Source: Acridotheres tristis
Lineage: Eukaryota > Chordata > Aves > Passeriformes > Sturnidae
NCBI GenBank assembly: GCA_037013685.1
Contig: CM072884.1
Location: forward strand, 110,090,048-110,154,047
Direction of reading: 5' to 3'
DNA length: 64,000 bases
The notes under the pieces were generated by a model. The model saw nothing but the letters and a program-made list of their open reading frames with translations, ran no database searches and was not told the DNA's origin. The stretch's first letter is position 1. Each line of letters starts with the position of its first letter. Both the position numbers and the translations under genes were made by a program. Of the stretch, positions 12,515-26,550 are shown one piece after another.

Positions 12515-12979
12515 CTGCGGAGGGAGAAAAACCTCCTTCATCCGGGCGGTGAGAGATATAATTTGATTTTACGTTGAAATAGGACCGTAATGATTAGTTA
12601 GTGCTTCTCCTGGTGAGCTGCTTGCACAGTGACAGGCTCCTGTCTGGCGTGCCCTGTGCTGGAAGTGTCCTTTCAGACACCCACTGCCAGCCAGGGCTTG
12701 GACCGTCTCAATCCAAACTCAGCAGCTCCATTTCCACATCCCTTCCCGTTATCATTACAAGGACAGAAGGGAAAAGCAGAAGCTTTTTTTCCCCCTGTAA
12801 GCTCCAGCAGCACTCAGAAAGCACAAAGCCCATGCTCTCGCCCACCGCCATCCGTGCCACCCCCGGAGTGAAGGAATTTGTTATTTAGGGGAACGTGAAA
12901 CCTCCTGGCAAAGGCATCTCCCGTGAGGAAGGCAGGAGGGAGCGAAGCCCCGGCGGTGCTCCCGAAGCAGATGCCCGAT

Positions 12980-13028
12980 GCCATCTGCCGTGCCCGGGAT
13001 GCTGTGCCCGGGATGCCGTGCCCGGGGA
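12980..13028. repeat. Short GC-rich tandem repeat (GTGCCCGGGATGC units)
   Basis: Three units of about 14-15 bp built on GTGCCCGGGATGC lie in the GC-rich flank of the PDE9A promoter. It is too short to say more. Confidence 0.6.
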
Positions 13029-13296
13029 GTCGGGGCGAGGCTCAGGCACGGCAGGGACCGAGCTTGGAAGCAGCAGAGACGCTGCACAGGCAGCACACAG
13101 CCCGTCCTGCCAGTACTGACTTTCTGGGTTTTCTGGGGCTTTTGATGGAGGGGCTGCAAAATCATCTCCTGACCTTTAGTGCTGCAGGCTGGGAGAGCAG
13201 GGCTTGGGCAGTGGGGTCGGTGCTGCTCACCCTGCCCAGCCCAAGCCCTCTCTACAGCCAGAGAGAGACAAAACTGACCCCAGCTGAGACCAAAGG

Positions 13297-13375
13297 GGCT
13301 TGGCTGTGGCTTGTCCTTGGCTGTGGCTTGTCCCTGGCTGTGCTTTGTCCTTGGCTGTGCTTTGTCCTTGGCTGC
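13297..13375. repeat. 18-bp minisatellite, about four copies
   Basis: The unit CTTGTCCTTGGCTGTGG recurs with an 18-bp period and variants (cttgtccctggctgtgct, ttgtccttggctgtgc). Because 18 is a multiple of three it keeps open frames on both strands, which explains the repetitive hypothetical peptides predicted here. Confidence 0.85.
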
Positions 13376-16300
13376 CCCTGGAAATTCAGACAGGGTTCTG
13401 CTGCTCTGCAAAGGGCATTTCTAGGGGCTGGAGGGCTGAGTGGGTCCCAGAGCTGCCTGGGAGTCAGAACCTTTCAGGCTGAAGCCAGTGATACTCCTAA
13501 AGCTCTCAGAGCCAGCAGCAAGGCAGTTCTTTTGGGAAGTGCAAGACTTTGCTTCACATCCTTCCTCTGCCAGCTGGGAGCAGGCACTGGAAGTCTTTCA
13601 GGAGAGAGCCCTTGCCACTGCAGGGGTGCCCCGGGGGTTGTCCTGTAGGCTGTCCCCTTGGCTGTGCCACAGCCTGTCCCATATCCCACTAGCCACTCCA
13701 CTGTCCCCTAGGCTGCATTGTAGTCTATCCCATAGACTATCCTGTAAACTACCCCAGGGGCTAATCCCTCAGATTACTCCACAGGCAATCCCCATGGCTA
13801 TTCCGACCTACAGCTTCTCCCACTTCAACAGCCCTTCCACACCAAGCCCAGTGCTTCTGTACACCAGCCAGGACCTCTGCGACCCATCACTCCATACCTG
13901 CCCTGCTGAGCACTGCCCTAATCCTGCCCTGCTGTGATTCAGCCCTGAGTGAGTTGACTGACCCAGCAGGTTCCTGAGGAAGATGGCCATGATGACAAAA
14001 GTGCAGCCATTTGGAAAGAGACAATAAGAACACTTACTCTGGGGGATGCACATGGGAGATTTGGGATTGTAGAGGAGGATACTGAGCTCTCCCACTGTGA
14101 TCATCCACACCAGGAGTGGTCAGACAACGTCACTGGTGCATTTCAGGGTTTGATCACACCTCACAGCCTTACATTAGTGAGAATCTACTTTTTGATTTTT
14201 TTTTTAATGTGACCAGCTTCTCCAGCCAGCAAAAAGACAAGCTCTGAAATCCAAGTGATGATCCTAGTTCTGCCTCTCCACTGTCCTTGTCCTATCTACT
14301 CTTTCTGTGTATTTAAAATTGTGTTTCTTAATCTCCAGCACACATCGTCCTCTCTCTAATTACATTAATACTTGTTGGAAATACTGCTATGCTGTAAAAC
14401 TGCTGACTATTTCTCTTTTCAAGAACTTCATGTAGAAGTGAATCTTCAAAAGCCGAGCACTCAGAAATTACAACAAAAGCATGATGCAATCGAAGGCTCA
14501 GTTCAAGCCCATGCCTGAAAGGAGATGAAAGATAACATTCATCAAAGAGAATGTGCAGCTCCAGCAGATCACTGCCTTGAGTTGATTTAACCTCCCAGAG
14601 TCTCCTTATTTCAGTATACATTGGGCAATGTGGGGCTAAAATTATTGGGGAGCCTTATCCTGTCTCATCAAATCCTTCAAATCCAAGACCAAATCCAAGC
14701 AGGACAGTGCTAAACAGTGATTTTCCATCGTTTGCCTTAGAAGAATGTTTTGCCCAGCTCAGGGCACTACCAGGCTCTTGTACCCCTGACCACAGGGGCA
14801 CATCAAGTGTTTCACTGCTCTGCTTTGCCTCCCCTAGGTTGTTTACTGAGGCCAAGACTCTTCACTCTGTGCACTCAAGCCCTGGAATGTGCCTTTTGGA
14901 GAGTGTCAGGGCTCAAGCCTTGGGCACGGGGACATGGCACTGCCCCAGCCAGATGTCACTTACCCCAAGGAGTGAAAAAGGCACTTCTGTCTCCCAGCCC
15001 TGGCATCAGCTCTGTGTGTGTGGTCCAGAGCCAGCTTTGTTGGGGTTTCCAAGGTGTAAGCAGAGGATGCTCAGATCCCACATCACCCTCGGGCTCGCTG
15101 CTGTCGAGGCACAGCTCAGCTTTGCACGGGCTGAGATCTCCCCCTGCTGCAAAAACCCTGCTCAGAGGGCGAGGGAAAAGCTTTGAGGATGGGAAGGGCT
15201 GCTCAAGCCACTCTCCATGCAGGCCCTGCACCGTTCCTGTTCCCTCCCATCTCTGTCTTTCTCCAGGTCACTGTGAGAGCAGAGCCCTCAGCCTCTCTGA
15301 AACCTGCTTTTCTTGCTGCAGCCAAAAAATTCAGTGCCCCTTGCAACTCTCTGTGTGCACATCTAGCCCTGGGGACAGCACAGCAGGGATCTTCAGAGGG
15401 ATTGAGATGGGGGGAAAAGAGGCAGAAAATGTAAAACTTCCAGTGAAAGATTTTGTACTTTGGAAAAAGTTTGCCTAGAATTAAAAGCAGAGAATAGTAT
15501 TTATTTGAAATCAACTTTTTTTTCCTCACCTATTCCATATCTAAGCCTTCAAGTGCTTTCTTTGCCCATTAATCCCTTCTCCTGCAGGTCCTTTATGTGT
15601 GTCTGTCTGTCTCCATGTCCCACAGGACCTGCTGCTTTACCTCTCCATGCTCCCCTGCCAAAATGCCAGCTTGCCCCTGGAGCTGGGAAGGTTTCCCTTT
15701 CCCTCCCACAGCTCCTCCCTACTTCACTCAGTCTTCTCTCCCTCTTTTCACCCTCTTTGGTGCTTTGCCATTTTTGCTCCTAGGTGTTTTTCCCCCCGTA
15801 CACTCGAAGTCAGGCAGGCTTTCTGCAGGAATTAACTTTCTTATTTATGCTTTTAACAGCCAAATGATGGCTGTGGCAGTGGGAGCTCCTCCATGCAGAG
15901 CATGACTGACCTTTCCAGCCCAGCTCTCACTCCTCTCCATAAACCCACAGAAAGAACATGGTGTGCTGCACATGGAAATTTTACCTCACTTCTTTGCACA
16001 TTTCTTTTGTACAGTGCTATTTTTCCACATGGAAAAGTGCTGGAAGTGATCACGTTGAATGTTAATTAGAGAATGACTGGTTATTAATAATGGGACCTTT
16101 ATAGGAATTGTCCACACAGGCCCTGAAAACTCTGGAAACACCTGGAAGGGGCGTTTGGCCCCTCCCGACTCAGCAGCACAGCTCTCCACCTCTCTGCAGG
16201 CTCCAGCCCCGTTTTTGGGTCCTGTTGCTCACCCCAGCCCCATTCCCAGTCCACGCAGTACAGCCACACTCGCTGTCAGGCTGGTTTCCATGGCAAACCC

Positions 16301-19300
16301 CCAGGACCGTGGGCTGGGAGGGAGCTGTGACATCTGACGTGGCTGGTCCAGGGCACTGGGGTGCAGAACAGAGCTCTGTGCGCGGGAGATGTGGGATTAC
16401 TCACTGGGGAACCAGCTTTGCTCTTTAATCCAGCAGCCTTGGCCGCCTGGGTGATAATGCTGCCTTCATTCTCTTACAGCTGTAGGGAAAATTCTGGTCC
16501 CTACCAGGAATTCGTGCTGTGTCTCAACACTCAGAGCCAGTTAACAGGCTCAAATCTTGTGGAAGTGGAAACAGCCATCCCTGTTACCTCACAAACATCT
16601 GTGTGTGCAATGCTGGCATGGAGAAGAGCAGAGTCAAGCCATGGGCAATTCTTCCATTTTGTAAAGCACCTGTCCAATACAGCATCTGGCATTTCTTGGC
16701 TTTTCTCTTTCATGTGTTGAGGGGAAAAAAATCCTTTTTCTCCTGCTCCATGTTAGCAGCTTTTTCAGTGATCTGTTTTCTACAACACTTGCAATGCCTG
16801 GCAGGTCCCGGGTTGTTTTCCTGAAGGTCTCCCAGTGGTGCAGACCCACTGCCTTTCCCTGTTGGGTGTGGCAGGAGCTCACTCACCAAAAACATTTCCT
16901 TTCCTTATGGCAGAGGCACCAAGTCCTTGGCACAGCCCATCCTGATTCCACTTTCCATCACCTCCAGGAGCCACAGGACCCCAGGGATCTCCATGCCCTG
17001 GTGTGCCTACAGAGAGCCTTGGCTGCCCTGCTTTCATTGCAACCTCTCTGCTTGATTTTCAGCCTCCCTTCCCTCTCTGCTTTCCATTTCCTACCTCTTT
17101 GTTTCCCACTGCCATCTCCTCAATCCAGCTGTCTGCTCCCAGGCTTTCATTTGAAGTAGGAGAGAGCCAAGAATCCTGTCCCAGGCACCTCTGCAGGACC
17201 TGGAGCTTGCAAAGCACAGCACACACAGACACACACACAGGGCTGCTAATGACTCTGCTGCATCCCTGGAACAGAGCTGCTGGGAAAGCCCAGCTCTCAG
17301 AGCTCTGTTTTCATAAGGTCATGGAAGAAATTAAGAGACCCAACTGGAACTTTCAAGAGCTGATGAGAACAAAAATAAGTGAAATTAAGTGTGCCTGGAG
17401 TCACCCACTAGATCATTTAGAGGGCTGATGGCCAAGAAGTGGAAAGATCAATTCCCTCCACTGGGCAAGGCTGGCTCGTGCTTTTGGCAGCAAAGTCTGA
17501 GCAGGGGCTGCAGCCCATAATCCCAGCCTGGAGGGAAGGGATGTATGGCTCCACTCGAAGAAAGCTGCCTGGCATTTGATGCGGTGCAGGAAAGTGGAGT
17601 TACTTCAGATGCCTGTTTTGGGAGGCTGCCATGTGAGCAGCTCGGAGCTGTGCAGTGACTCACTGTAAATCAGCTCCTCCATCTCCCTGACAAGCAGACC
17701 TCAGACACCCCGAATTCTTGGCAACCCAAAGATTAACCCGAAGACTGAGGGCTGCTGCTCCTGGTGCCAGCCTGATGCAATCTGTCCCACAGCTCACAGA
17801 GGTGGGGACAGGGGCAGAGCTGGCACGGGCAGAGCACGAGGTGATCATTTCTGCATCCCTGACTCATCCCTGGAGCCTCCTTGGCTGCAGGCTGCTGGTC
17901 ACCCCCTCCAACAACACCAGCCCAGCAGCAGGAATGCCTGCAAAGGCAAACTGCTTGGGGCTGCTTTTCAATGGGTGGGAGATTGTCCTTCAGCTGCATC
18001 ACTTCAGAGCGAGCCACCTGGAATTCCTGGGGGGTCAAGCAGATTTTGCACACTCCTTTGCAGTACCTCAAAAATTAGACTTTCTATGTTAACATTTTAA
18101 AAATGCCAGTCTTCATAAATAGCTAGGTAATCTCTCAGATATATGACATTTTTTTTCGATAATGTGGGTATTTTCTCATATTTGTTCTGTCTATGCAGTG
18201 CTGTTTCCATTAATGGGCCAAAGAACGTTTTCTCAATAGAAGAGATGAAAGAGTCTCAGCTTTTAGGGAGGGAGGCCAAAAAACTGCCACAGAATCAATG
18301 TGAAAAAGATGACAAAAGCCTGCAGTAGCACTGAAAGTGTCTGATCTGCTCTGCCAGAACATTTGAAGCCAACATGAAATGGAGACATTTTTAACTAAAT
18401 TCCCAAAATTATGAGTACTTGAGTGTCACTTTTCCTGGGAGTCCCACGACTCTCCAGAGTGTTCTTACCATCTCCAAAAATCACAGGTCATGACCAAAGG
18501 AATTCAAAAGATTGGATGACAAATCATTATTTTCTGCCTTCAAATAACACGTTTGTAGCTCTTCTTTTTGGTTGTCTCCTCTTTACTGGACCTGACTGTT
18601 CATCCATGTCAGGTACATAAGATTCCCTCTAGAACTCTGAGAGCCAGAAACTCTCACTGAGGAAAATTGAACTGAGATTTTCATGCAATAAGACAATCCA
18701 ATTTCCTGAGCAAACAGTAAACATCATGGATTAATGGTATGGTCAGGAGAGAGGGCAGTGCTGAAGTAATGCAGAAAATGAAAGGGAAGTAGTTTATGGG
18801 GGGAGGGAGTGCCTCATAGAGAACTTGAATTCTATTTTATTTTTGGATTACTTCTCACTGCTTTCTCCAGCCTCCATTTCATTTGGCACAGCCCAGATTT
18901 TCACCCCAATGCTGCTTTTCACCCCATGCCTCCCCTTCCCTCCTGCCTTAGAGGTGGCCCCAGGCAAACCTTTCAGTGAGAAGCTTCTTCCAGAGGGGCT
19001 TTGTGAGAGGCTGGACCCTCTCCAGTCACTGAAGCCATGTCTCCTTCCTGCTCCTTCATTCTCCTCTTTCTCCTTTTCCTTTGTCTTTGGATTTCACTGG
19101 ACTCACAATTTTTTTTCCCCCACAAAATCCTATCCTCTCACTTTCAGCTGCTTCCCCACAACCTGGACACTGGAAGTGAAGGCTTTCCTCTCCTTGGACT
19201 TTAGCCCCTGCCTAAAAGATTCCAGTAGGCAAGAAGGAGGTTTTCAGAGGAGAAACTGAGATCAGGAACAAGAAACTGAGATCAAGGACGTACAGAAATA

Positions 19301-22300
19301 AACACACAGAAATAAAGTGAAAACCCAGGAGCCCTCCACTAAAAAGGGCACAAGGGTGTGCCCAGCTCTTTTCTCCAACCCCACACCTTTTTCCTGCACT
19401 TTCAGTCATTTGCTTTCCCCTGCTGCTGTTTCACCATCACCATCATCTGCTGCCCACTCTCTGCCTCGCCGTCCTCACCTGCCAGGGAGGAAGGGGCTCC
19501 ACACTCTTCCTCCTGTCCCACTCCATCCAAAAGGTGCAGTCTCCCTTCAATTTGTCATCCAACCCTTCTGCCAGCAGAAACACCAGCTCTCTGCCTCCCT
19601 CTGCCCAAGGAATTGTGCCCAGGGGCAGCAGCAAAGCCAGAATCACTCAGCAGCCAAGCAGGATCCCTGCAGAGGAACCCAAGCCCTGCTTACTTTGGAA
19701 TATGTGAGCCTGACCCTGGCGCTAGGGAGAAAGCCAAAGGCAACACATCACTTTGTTTCTGTTAATAAAATGGTGCTTTTGGTCTGTTTTATTTCTGCAC
19801 ACTGCTCTCTCCTCCTCCCACCCCAACACATCACATTCCCAGGGTGAGGGACTGAGGCTGGAGCTGCGTTTGAAGAAGGGGAGCTGCTGTTCAGTGGAGT
19901 GCCTGTGTTGTGTGCAGGTCTGTGAGCACACCCATGTCTGTGAGAATCTTTGCAAAGCTTGAAGGCATAACCTGCACTATGAACAGGCTTCCTTCCCCCT
20001 CTCACACACACACCCCACTGAGACTGGTGGTGGCTCTGTGAATTAAATATATTAAATATTGCTGGCACGTTACAACAAACATCACCATTAGCATTGCTGA
20101 GTATTAAATTGAGGAAGTCCCACCGAGTCCTCTGCAAGGATACACAGACCTCCAACAAGATTAAGACACCCCAACACTACCCAAGAGGAGCCCCACACTC
20201 TCCTGGTGTCTTTGGAATCCAGTTTCTCCCCGGTGCTCTCTGCTGCTCCCTGGGTGCATCTGCTCTGTTTCTTTGGCCATGATCCCTTGGGAGCCTGCTG
20301 GCTTCAGAAACCACTCTCTCCAAAGGTGAGGAGGTTTAAACTCGATTAAATCCTTCTGAGACACAAAACCCATCACTCAGGATCACTTTGTGAAAGCATC
20401 CTGTCCTTGGCATCCCAGCACAAGCAGGAGCTGCTGCCAGGCAGCTCAGATACCTGCAGGGGCAGAGCCCAGCAAAGGCTGCTCCAAAACAACCCAGGAT
20501 TTGACTCTGGGTGAATTGAATTGTAAATTCACAGAGTAATTGCTTGGGCAAACTTGCTTGAAAACAGACTCATGCCACAGAATACTAAACTTGTATGGAA
20601 GGCACGCAGCACTACATCTTTTTAAATTTTTTTTTTTTTGGCCTAAAAAATAAGACCAGCAAGGCAGTTTATCATGGGGCTGTTTTTCTGCTGTTGTTCC
20701 AAACAGAATCCGTTTATGTGGACAATTCCAACTGTGCTTGAAAAACAGAGACGACAAAAACAATGCAGAAGGCAGCTCCTGATGTTTGCAGAGATGCACG
20801 AGGTGAATGTACCAGAGCTGCTAATCATCCCTTTTGACTGCTTTTATGGGTCTGGGAAGCCTAAAAAAACCCTGTGTATGAGAACCAGTCTGCATTTTGG
20901 AATAACATTTCCCTTTTGATGACACAGAGAAATGGCATTTAGATGCTGCTTTGACAGATGCATTATTTTATTAGAGGATTTCAAGCAGGCAAACAGAGGA
21001 GCTTTGTTCTCCCTGTTACTGTAAGGTTTACATCATCTGCAACCTTTCTACCAGGAGGTCTCATTTCAAATGACAGTGAATATTGTTCTGAGAAATGCAG
21101 GATTTCATCTATTCTAGCTCCATTTCTTGGTGCTTTCCTGGTGATGGATTTCACTCTCCTCAAAAGATTATTTGCTGACACCCGGGGTAAGTTTAGAGCT
21201 TCAGGGACAGGGATTTGTATGGGAATTTAATCTATATAATCCAGCTCTAACACAGGTATCAGTCCTAAACCAGATATCCTTGGGCTTCTCAGCCTGCACC
21301 CCAGATTTGTCAGTCATGCTAATTCTGCCTTTTTGGGCTGGGGACATCTATTTGGAGAACTGCCACTGTGAAAATTAGAGCAAGGAAACCCAAAGGTTTC
21401 TATTTTTCTCTGCACGGATTTACAGGCAGACATACAAACCAGCTGTGATAGTGGATCTCCCTTGGTGCCAAGCAAGTAAGCAAAATTTGGAAGAAAGAGC
21501 ACATTTTTGAGACATTTTTTGACCTCTTTTGTTCTTTTTTTACCATATTTTCTTCCTTTCATGTAACTGAGAAGCTGCAGTCAGAGGGAGGGGAAGGTTT
21601 ATAAAGACTTTTAACAGCAATGGCTAAATTGAATCCCATTATTACCTCTCAGTATAAAACTAAACCTGCAGATTCTGCCACAGGACACAACATTCAGCTG
21701 CTTCCAACCAGATGATCTGAGCAATTTAAGAATAAAATTCAGAACCTGCTGTAGTTACTAAGCTGAAGCCTCATGTGGCCTGTGGTGAAATTGGGTGACT
21801 CAGACTCGAATATAATACTCTGTCCTTGCAGCAGGAATAACAGCAGTGTGTTTGGTGGAAGATTGAGAGAGGGAACTCTCCCCTTCCAAAGGTTTTGCCT
21901 GTGTCCTTCAGCTGTGATGGGCTGCCCACACCAACCACCCTTCACAGCCCAGGGAAGAGAAGCTGAGCACTCAGACATCATTGACCACTTTGTTTCAATA
22001 CACCAACTCAGGCTGCTGCTTCCATTCTGGCCCCAACTCTGGAAGCAGCTGCTGGTTTCTGAATAACCCATGAAATTCACAGCACCTGTTCAGGGTTTAG
22101 GTACCAGATATACTGAAAATACCCCCAGCCTGGTAACAGCATTCTAAAGTCCATGGCAGTACATGTGAAGTCTATTTAGTGTCCTCCTCTGCTGAAACAA
22201 ACAACTGGACCAAAGGGAATATTGTGGAAATGTAGGTATTTGTCAGCTGCTTTGTAAGAAGAGGGAGAGAAACCCTATCCCAGTATCACCATGAGGTGAA

Positions 22301-24300
22301 GAAAACATCCTTAAAATCCTCCACATTAAGTACAGCATCAAGAAACTCGGCACACATTTTTGTAGCTGATCTCCTGGCACAGGAGTTGAGCAGGATCCTG
22401 AAATATGCTGAAGAAAGTTTGGCTCTTGTATTCCCAGTTTACAGAACAGTCAATGTTTCACTGCAGCAAAGGGTAGCTGGTAGACAAGAGGAATTACAGA
22501 GGAAAAAAAAACCAAAAAAACCCACCCCAAGCATCAACTAAATTATCTCCTTATTCCAAACTGGAAAATAACCAAAAGAAGAGAGACAAAGGAGGAAACA
22601 ACTAACACTTTAGAACAACCCAGTTTATTAAACTCTTAGGCAGTGAGACACCTAACCCTGCACTTAAGGTCACTGGACATGAGGCTGAATTATACCAGCA
22701 GTTAAAAATCCTCCCCTTCCCTGTCCCCAGCCATGACAGCCACGTTTTTAACTCAGCATGGCAGCAAATGCAGCTCAAGGTCCCCAGAGCAGCAGACACA
22801 ACCCCAGGAGTGTCTGCAGCCCCTGCAGGCTGTGACAGCAGGGCAGGACGTGTCCCCACCATCCGCTGGCTGCTTCCACAGAGCAAAACAAAACCCAACC
22901 AGCCTTGCTCCAAGGTGAAAAGGGCATAGGTGAGCAATCAGAACATCCTATCAGAGGTTGGGGCAAACCATGAAATAATCTAATTTAATCACTTACACAA
23001 TACACAGGCCATAAATTTAGTTCAGACCAGAGAACGCCACCATTACCGATTCTGAGTGTCATTTGGTGGAATTGTAATCCATCTTCCCCAAATTAATTCT
23101 GTATAAAAACCACCAGCCTCCAACAGCTCTAAACACCCTCTGATTTAATTTACACTATCTTACACCTGCCTAATCCCGAGCAGCACTTTTTGCACCCCAG
23201 CCATCAGAAACCTTCCAGCAGCAACCAAAGAACCCTGGGCGTGAGCACGGCGAGTTCAGCCAGAGTCTGAGGCAGCACAGCATTGGCACAAACACACGTG
23301 GAGGATTCCCACTGTATTCTAAGGATGTTATTGCATGTGCTTCTGACATAATCTCCTTAAACGAATGGCAGAATCCCTTCTGGAATTTCCCCTACTAGCC
23401 AAACACACAGGACTGAGGCTTGGTGCACAGTGGCTTCACAGAACTTACAGGTAGAAGTCGTCTCAAAGTGATTTAGGAACGCGACGCTGCTGTCCCTGCT
23501 ACTTATTTACCTTCTTCCCACCCTATAAACCCTTCCTACACACAAACAAACCCCCCCTGCAGCGAGTCCAGCAGCAGCCAGGGGCTTTCACAAAAGATTT
23601 TCACAAGGGAGGCTCCTGCTTCCTATCAAGCAGAACAGAAACTGGGATTTGAGTCTCTCTTCTTTTATAAAATATCCCAGCTATTATTTGTCTATTCCTA
23701 GGAGGCACCTCAGGCACATTTTAGTCAGCAATTCTGTAAGCAGAAGCTGTTTTCCTTTCCAATCAGTTTTTCCCCAGCACATCTGTGGCTTGGACGTTGT
23801 ATGTCAGGCAAAGGCACAAAAAAACCCCCTCAAACATTTTAACAGAATCCAGACAATAAATTCTGGGAGATAATCAGAGCTAGAGAGAAAGGATGAAGCT
23901 TTCCCATGTCAGTTCCATATATACCAAAGAGCAAGCAAGGCAGACAGCAAAAAAAGTCACCTTAAAAGTCACCACAGGAGCCACACTCAGCCCCTGACTC
24001 ATGCAAATGTCCCTGCAGGGATGTCTGTCCTTCCAACCAATAAATGGAGCATGTCTTCATGGAGATGTAAAAGATAAACACTTCTCTGTTTAGATTTGAA
24101 TATATTTTTATTCAACACATGGATGGTGAATGGATCAAATTCACAATAATCAGCATTAAAAAACCAACAAACCAACCCTGCAGTCGCACTTGAATTTGGC
24201 TGTACCTACTGGTCACTTACATTTTTACATACAAAATTTTGTCAGTCTTGCCCATTTCCAGATTAATAGATATAGACACTTATACTAACAAAACACATAG

Positions 24301-24306
24301 TTTATT
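24301..24306 (-). terminator. SLC37A1: Candidate distal poly(A) signal of SLC37A1
   Basis: AATAAA on the minus strand with a GU-rich stretch (TATGTGTTTTGTTAG) immediately downstream, a good context for cleavage. Additional AATAAA hexamers at 24107-24112 and 22624-22629 could extend the UTR. Confidence 0.45.
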
Positions 24307-24448
24307 CACCATTTGGGGGACATTTAGGGTTTTTTTAAAGAAGAAAAACAAATCTTTGCCTTTTTGTCCAACAAATTTGTAGCTTGGAGGAACTGAAATG
24401 TAATCTCTCATTACCCCATACCCGAGTCACTGCAGTGCAAAAGCTATT

Positions 24449-24467
24449 CAAATAAATAAATAAATAA
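24449..24467 (-). promoter_or_regulatory. SLC37A1: AU-rich element (overlapping AUUUA) in the likely SLC37A1 3' UTR
   Basis: The minus strand reads TTATTTATTTATTTATTTG, three overlapping ATTTA pentamers and a partial fourth. Overlapping AUUUA motifs are the class II mRNA-decay element bound by TTP- and HuR-type proteins. It matters only if the transcript extends past the proximal poly(A) site. Confidence 0.55.
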
Positions 24468-25947
24468 CAGCAGCAGCCCCAACAAGTAAAACCCAAAACA
24501 CACTTAAATATCTTCAGAAATGCAACCAAAAGCTTTTTAACCTCAGGCTTCAGCCCACAGGGGACAGCTTCTCAAAATCTAAGTGCAGCAGAGTTTGAAC
24601 TGTTTCAGTAAACCAGTATAAAGCTCTACACATAATTTTGGGGAAGGGGATTGGAATCCCCAGCTAAAGTGGTCCTCCATCCATCTCTCCCTCCCCACAC
24701 AGGCACTGAAGTTGTGCCAGCACAGCTCTTCTCAGGTTGCAATGTTATTTTTGCCCCATCAGAGGCTGTTTCAGCAGTGCCCCAGGTTCAGCCTGGTTGA
24801 GTGAGGAGCAGTTTCCCATTCCAGGAGGATGGAAATCCTTTCAAGGAACGTTGCTGCACAATTCTGTCACATTTAACCACAGCCCAAGCACAGCACAGAT
24901 TTTTGAGTTCGTATGTTGAGCATCCTCCCTGCTTTACTCAAAATGTGTGAGGTCAGCCTTCCAGCCAGGTGAGTGCAGGGACAGGACCCTCCTAGAGCTC
25001 CCTGCAAGGACCTGGCACCTTCCCTAAGTCCCTGTGGGTCTGAGGTCATCCCTGCACCTCTGCTCAGCAAAACAGTGGAAAAACTCAAAGACTGAGCAGG
25101 TACAAAACAGCCCTGGAAATTAAGTGTTGCCAGCAGCTGATGGGACATTCCTGAATATTTTGCAGGGCTTTTAAGGTGTTCTGCTAATCAAGTGTAAAGA
25201 CTCTTGCACTGTCTCACAAAACTTAAGAGCATAGAGCAAGACAAAGGCCTAGAGCTTTAATAAATACAGTTAAGGATAACACACAGTTTAAATTACCTTA
25301 TCTTTGTGATCTAGGTATAAACACCCCATACAAAAAAAGATTTCTTTTCACTTTGTACAAAACATTAAAAAAAAAATCACAAAAACATTCTGTTTGCAAA
25401 GCAGACAGCTGTACAGAGAAATGATATGTTCTGAAGACATTAAACCATCTATTTTCTGGGTAGCACTAGGTACTCAAATGTTCTCTTACAAACTACCACC
25501 CACACAGGTAATTTTTCTTCTCTGATATTTTGGCTCCAAATCTGAAACCCAGAGCCATTTGAGAGAGATTTCTGGATATTAAGGCCCAGATCTGACAATG
25601 ACTTCCACGTGCACACACCAGCACTGAAACCCTACAGAGAGCCCTGTGCCAGCTCCACCTGCTCAGTCCTGTGGTGCAGAAGCACAGGACAGCTCACAGC
25701 TCTCTGCCACCCCAAAAAAACCCCTCTCATGTCAGCCCAGCCTAGCAGAGCAGCACAATTCCTTGACGTTTGCACAACCGTTTTATAATGCCCTGAAAAA
25801 TCATTAGAGCCCCCACTGGAAATTCTGACTCATAAACTACTTTTTGCTGCTTAGAACTCCTTTTTTTTGTATAATCCTAATGGAGGACTAACATCTATCC
25901 AGAGGATCTGTGAAGACTGCTAAGTGCAGTACACAGGAAGAGTAAAT

Positions 25948-25953
25948 TTTATT
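25948..25953 (-). terminator. SLC37A1: Candidate proximal poly(A) signal of SLC37A1
   Basis: AATAAA on the minus strand, about 600 nt after the stop codon, followed by CCTGTGTACTG about 15-25 nt later. It would give a short 3' UTR lacking the AU-rich element. Confidence 0.4.
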
Positions 25954-26550
25954 TTATAACCTACCAAAAGGCTGGATGCTGTCCTTGGGAAGTAGAACTG
26001 TAGCTGAAAACTAATAATACAGTGGGGTGATTATTGTCTGAGCAGCTTCAAATACTAATAGTAGCACACCTTAATAACCAGCTGATATTGTCCTCTATAA
26101 AGTGATGCTCTCAGCATACACAAGATGACATAAGAGACACATACTATGCTTACTGACACTGGGACAGTCACTCATGCACTGCTAAAATTTCAACTTCCTC
26201 CTGCTCTAGCTTTGCCTTGATTTTTGGCAAATACACAGTTCATAGTTTCAATTAAAAACATCCTATCAAAAGAAATAAAAAAGGCACTTGGTATTTCTCT
26301 TTGGCTCAGTTGAGGCATGCTGCTGAAACCTTCCCCAAGTCCCCATTTCTTCATCTGGTGAACAGTTGCCATCCTGAGGTACTTAGTCATGTGCAAAAAT
26401 CAGAGCTCCAGGGATTTGCCAGCTGCTCCCAGCAAACCTGCAAGGCTCTTCACCACACTGAGACTCTTTAAATACAGGATAAGGGGTTTGGTTTTCAGGG
26501 AAGAGCTCCATCCATTGGCACACTCCTCATCCCAGCTCTGGTCTCGTAGC

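Larger units (their letters stand above)
12600..22620. other. Intergenic region between SLC37A1 3' end and PDE9A 5' end
   Basis: About 10 kb without a recognisable gene on either strand. The left 1.5 kb is GC-rich and carries short tandem repeats (12980-13040 and 13297-13375). 15.5-19.5 kb has polypyrimidine-rich plus-strand stretches. Long open frames at 12923-13648 and 14750-15478 (plus) and 12881-13411 (minus) have no recognisable protein and overlap each other on opposite strands. Confidence 0.6.
24301..26550 (-). other. SLC37A1: Likely SLC37A1 3' UTR (to a strong poly(A) signal)
   Basis: The 2.25 kb after the stop codon holds no repeat family and no further exon. The poly(A) signal AATAAA at 24301-24306 (minus strand) is followed by the GU-rich TATGTGTTTTGTTAG. 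A closer AATAAA lies at 25948-25953. Further ones lie at 24107-24112 and 22624-22629, so several 3' ends are possible. The true end needs transcript data. Confidence 0.5.

Noticed and set aside
12923..13648. 241-codon plus-strand frame
   Set aside because: It is kept open by the 18-bp minisatellite and local GC richness, with an equally open frame on the opposite strand and no homology that I recognise.
14750..15478. 242-codon plus-strand frame
   Set aside because: It has no recognisable protein features, overlaps other frames, and shows no splice or promoter context supporting a gene.
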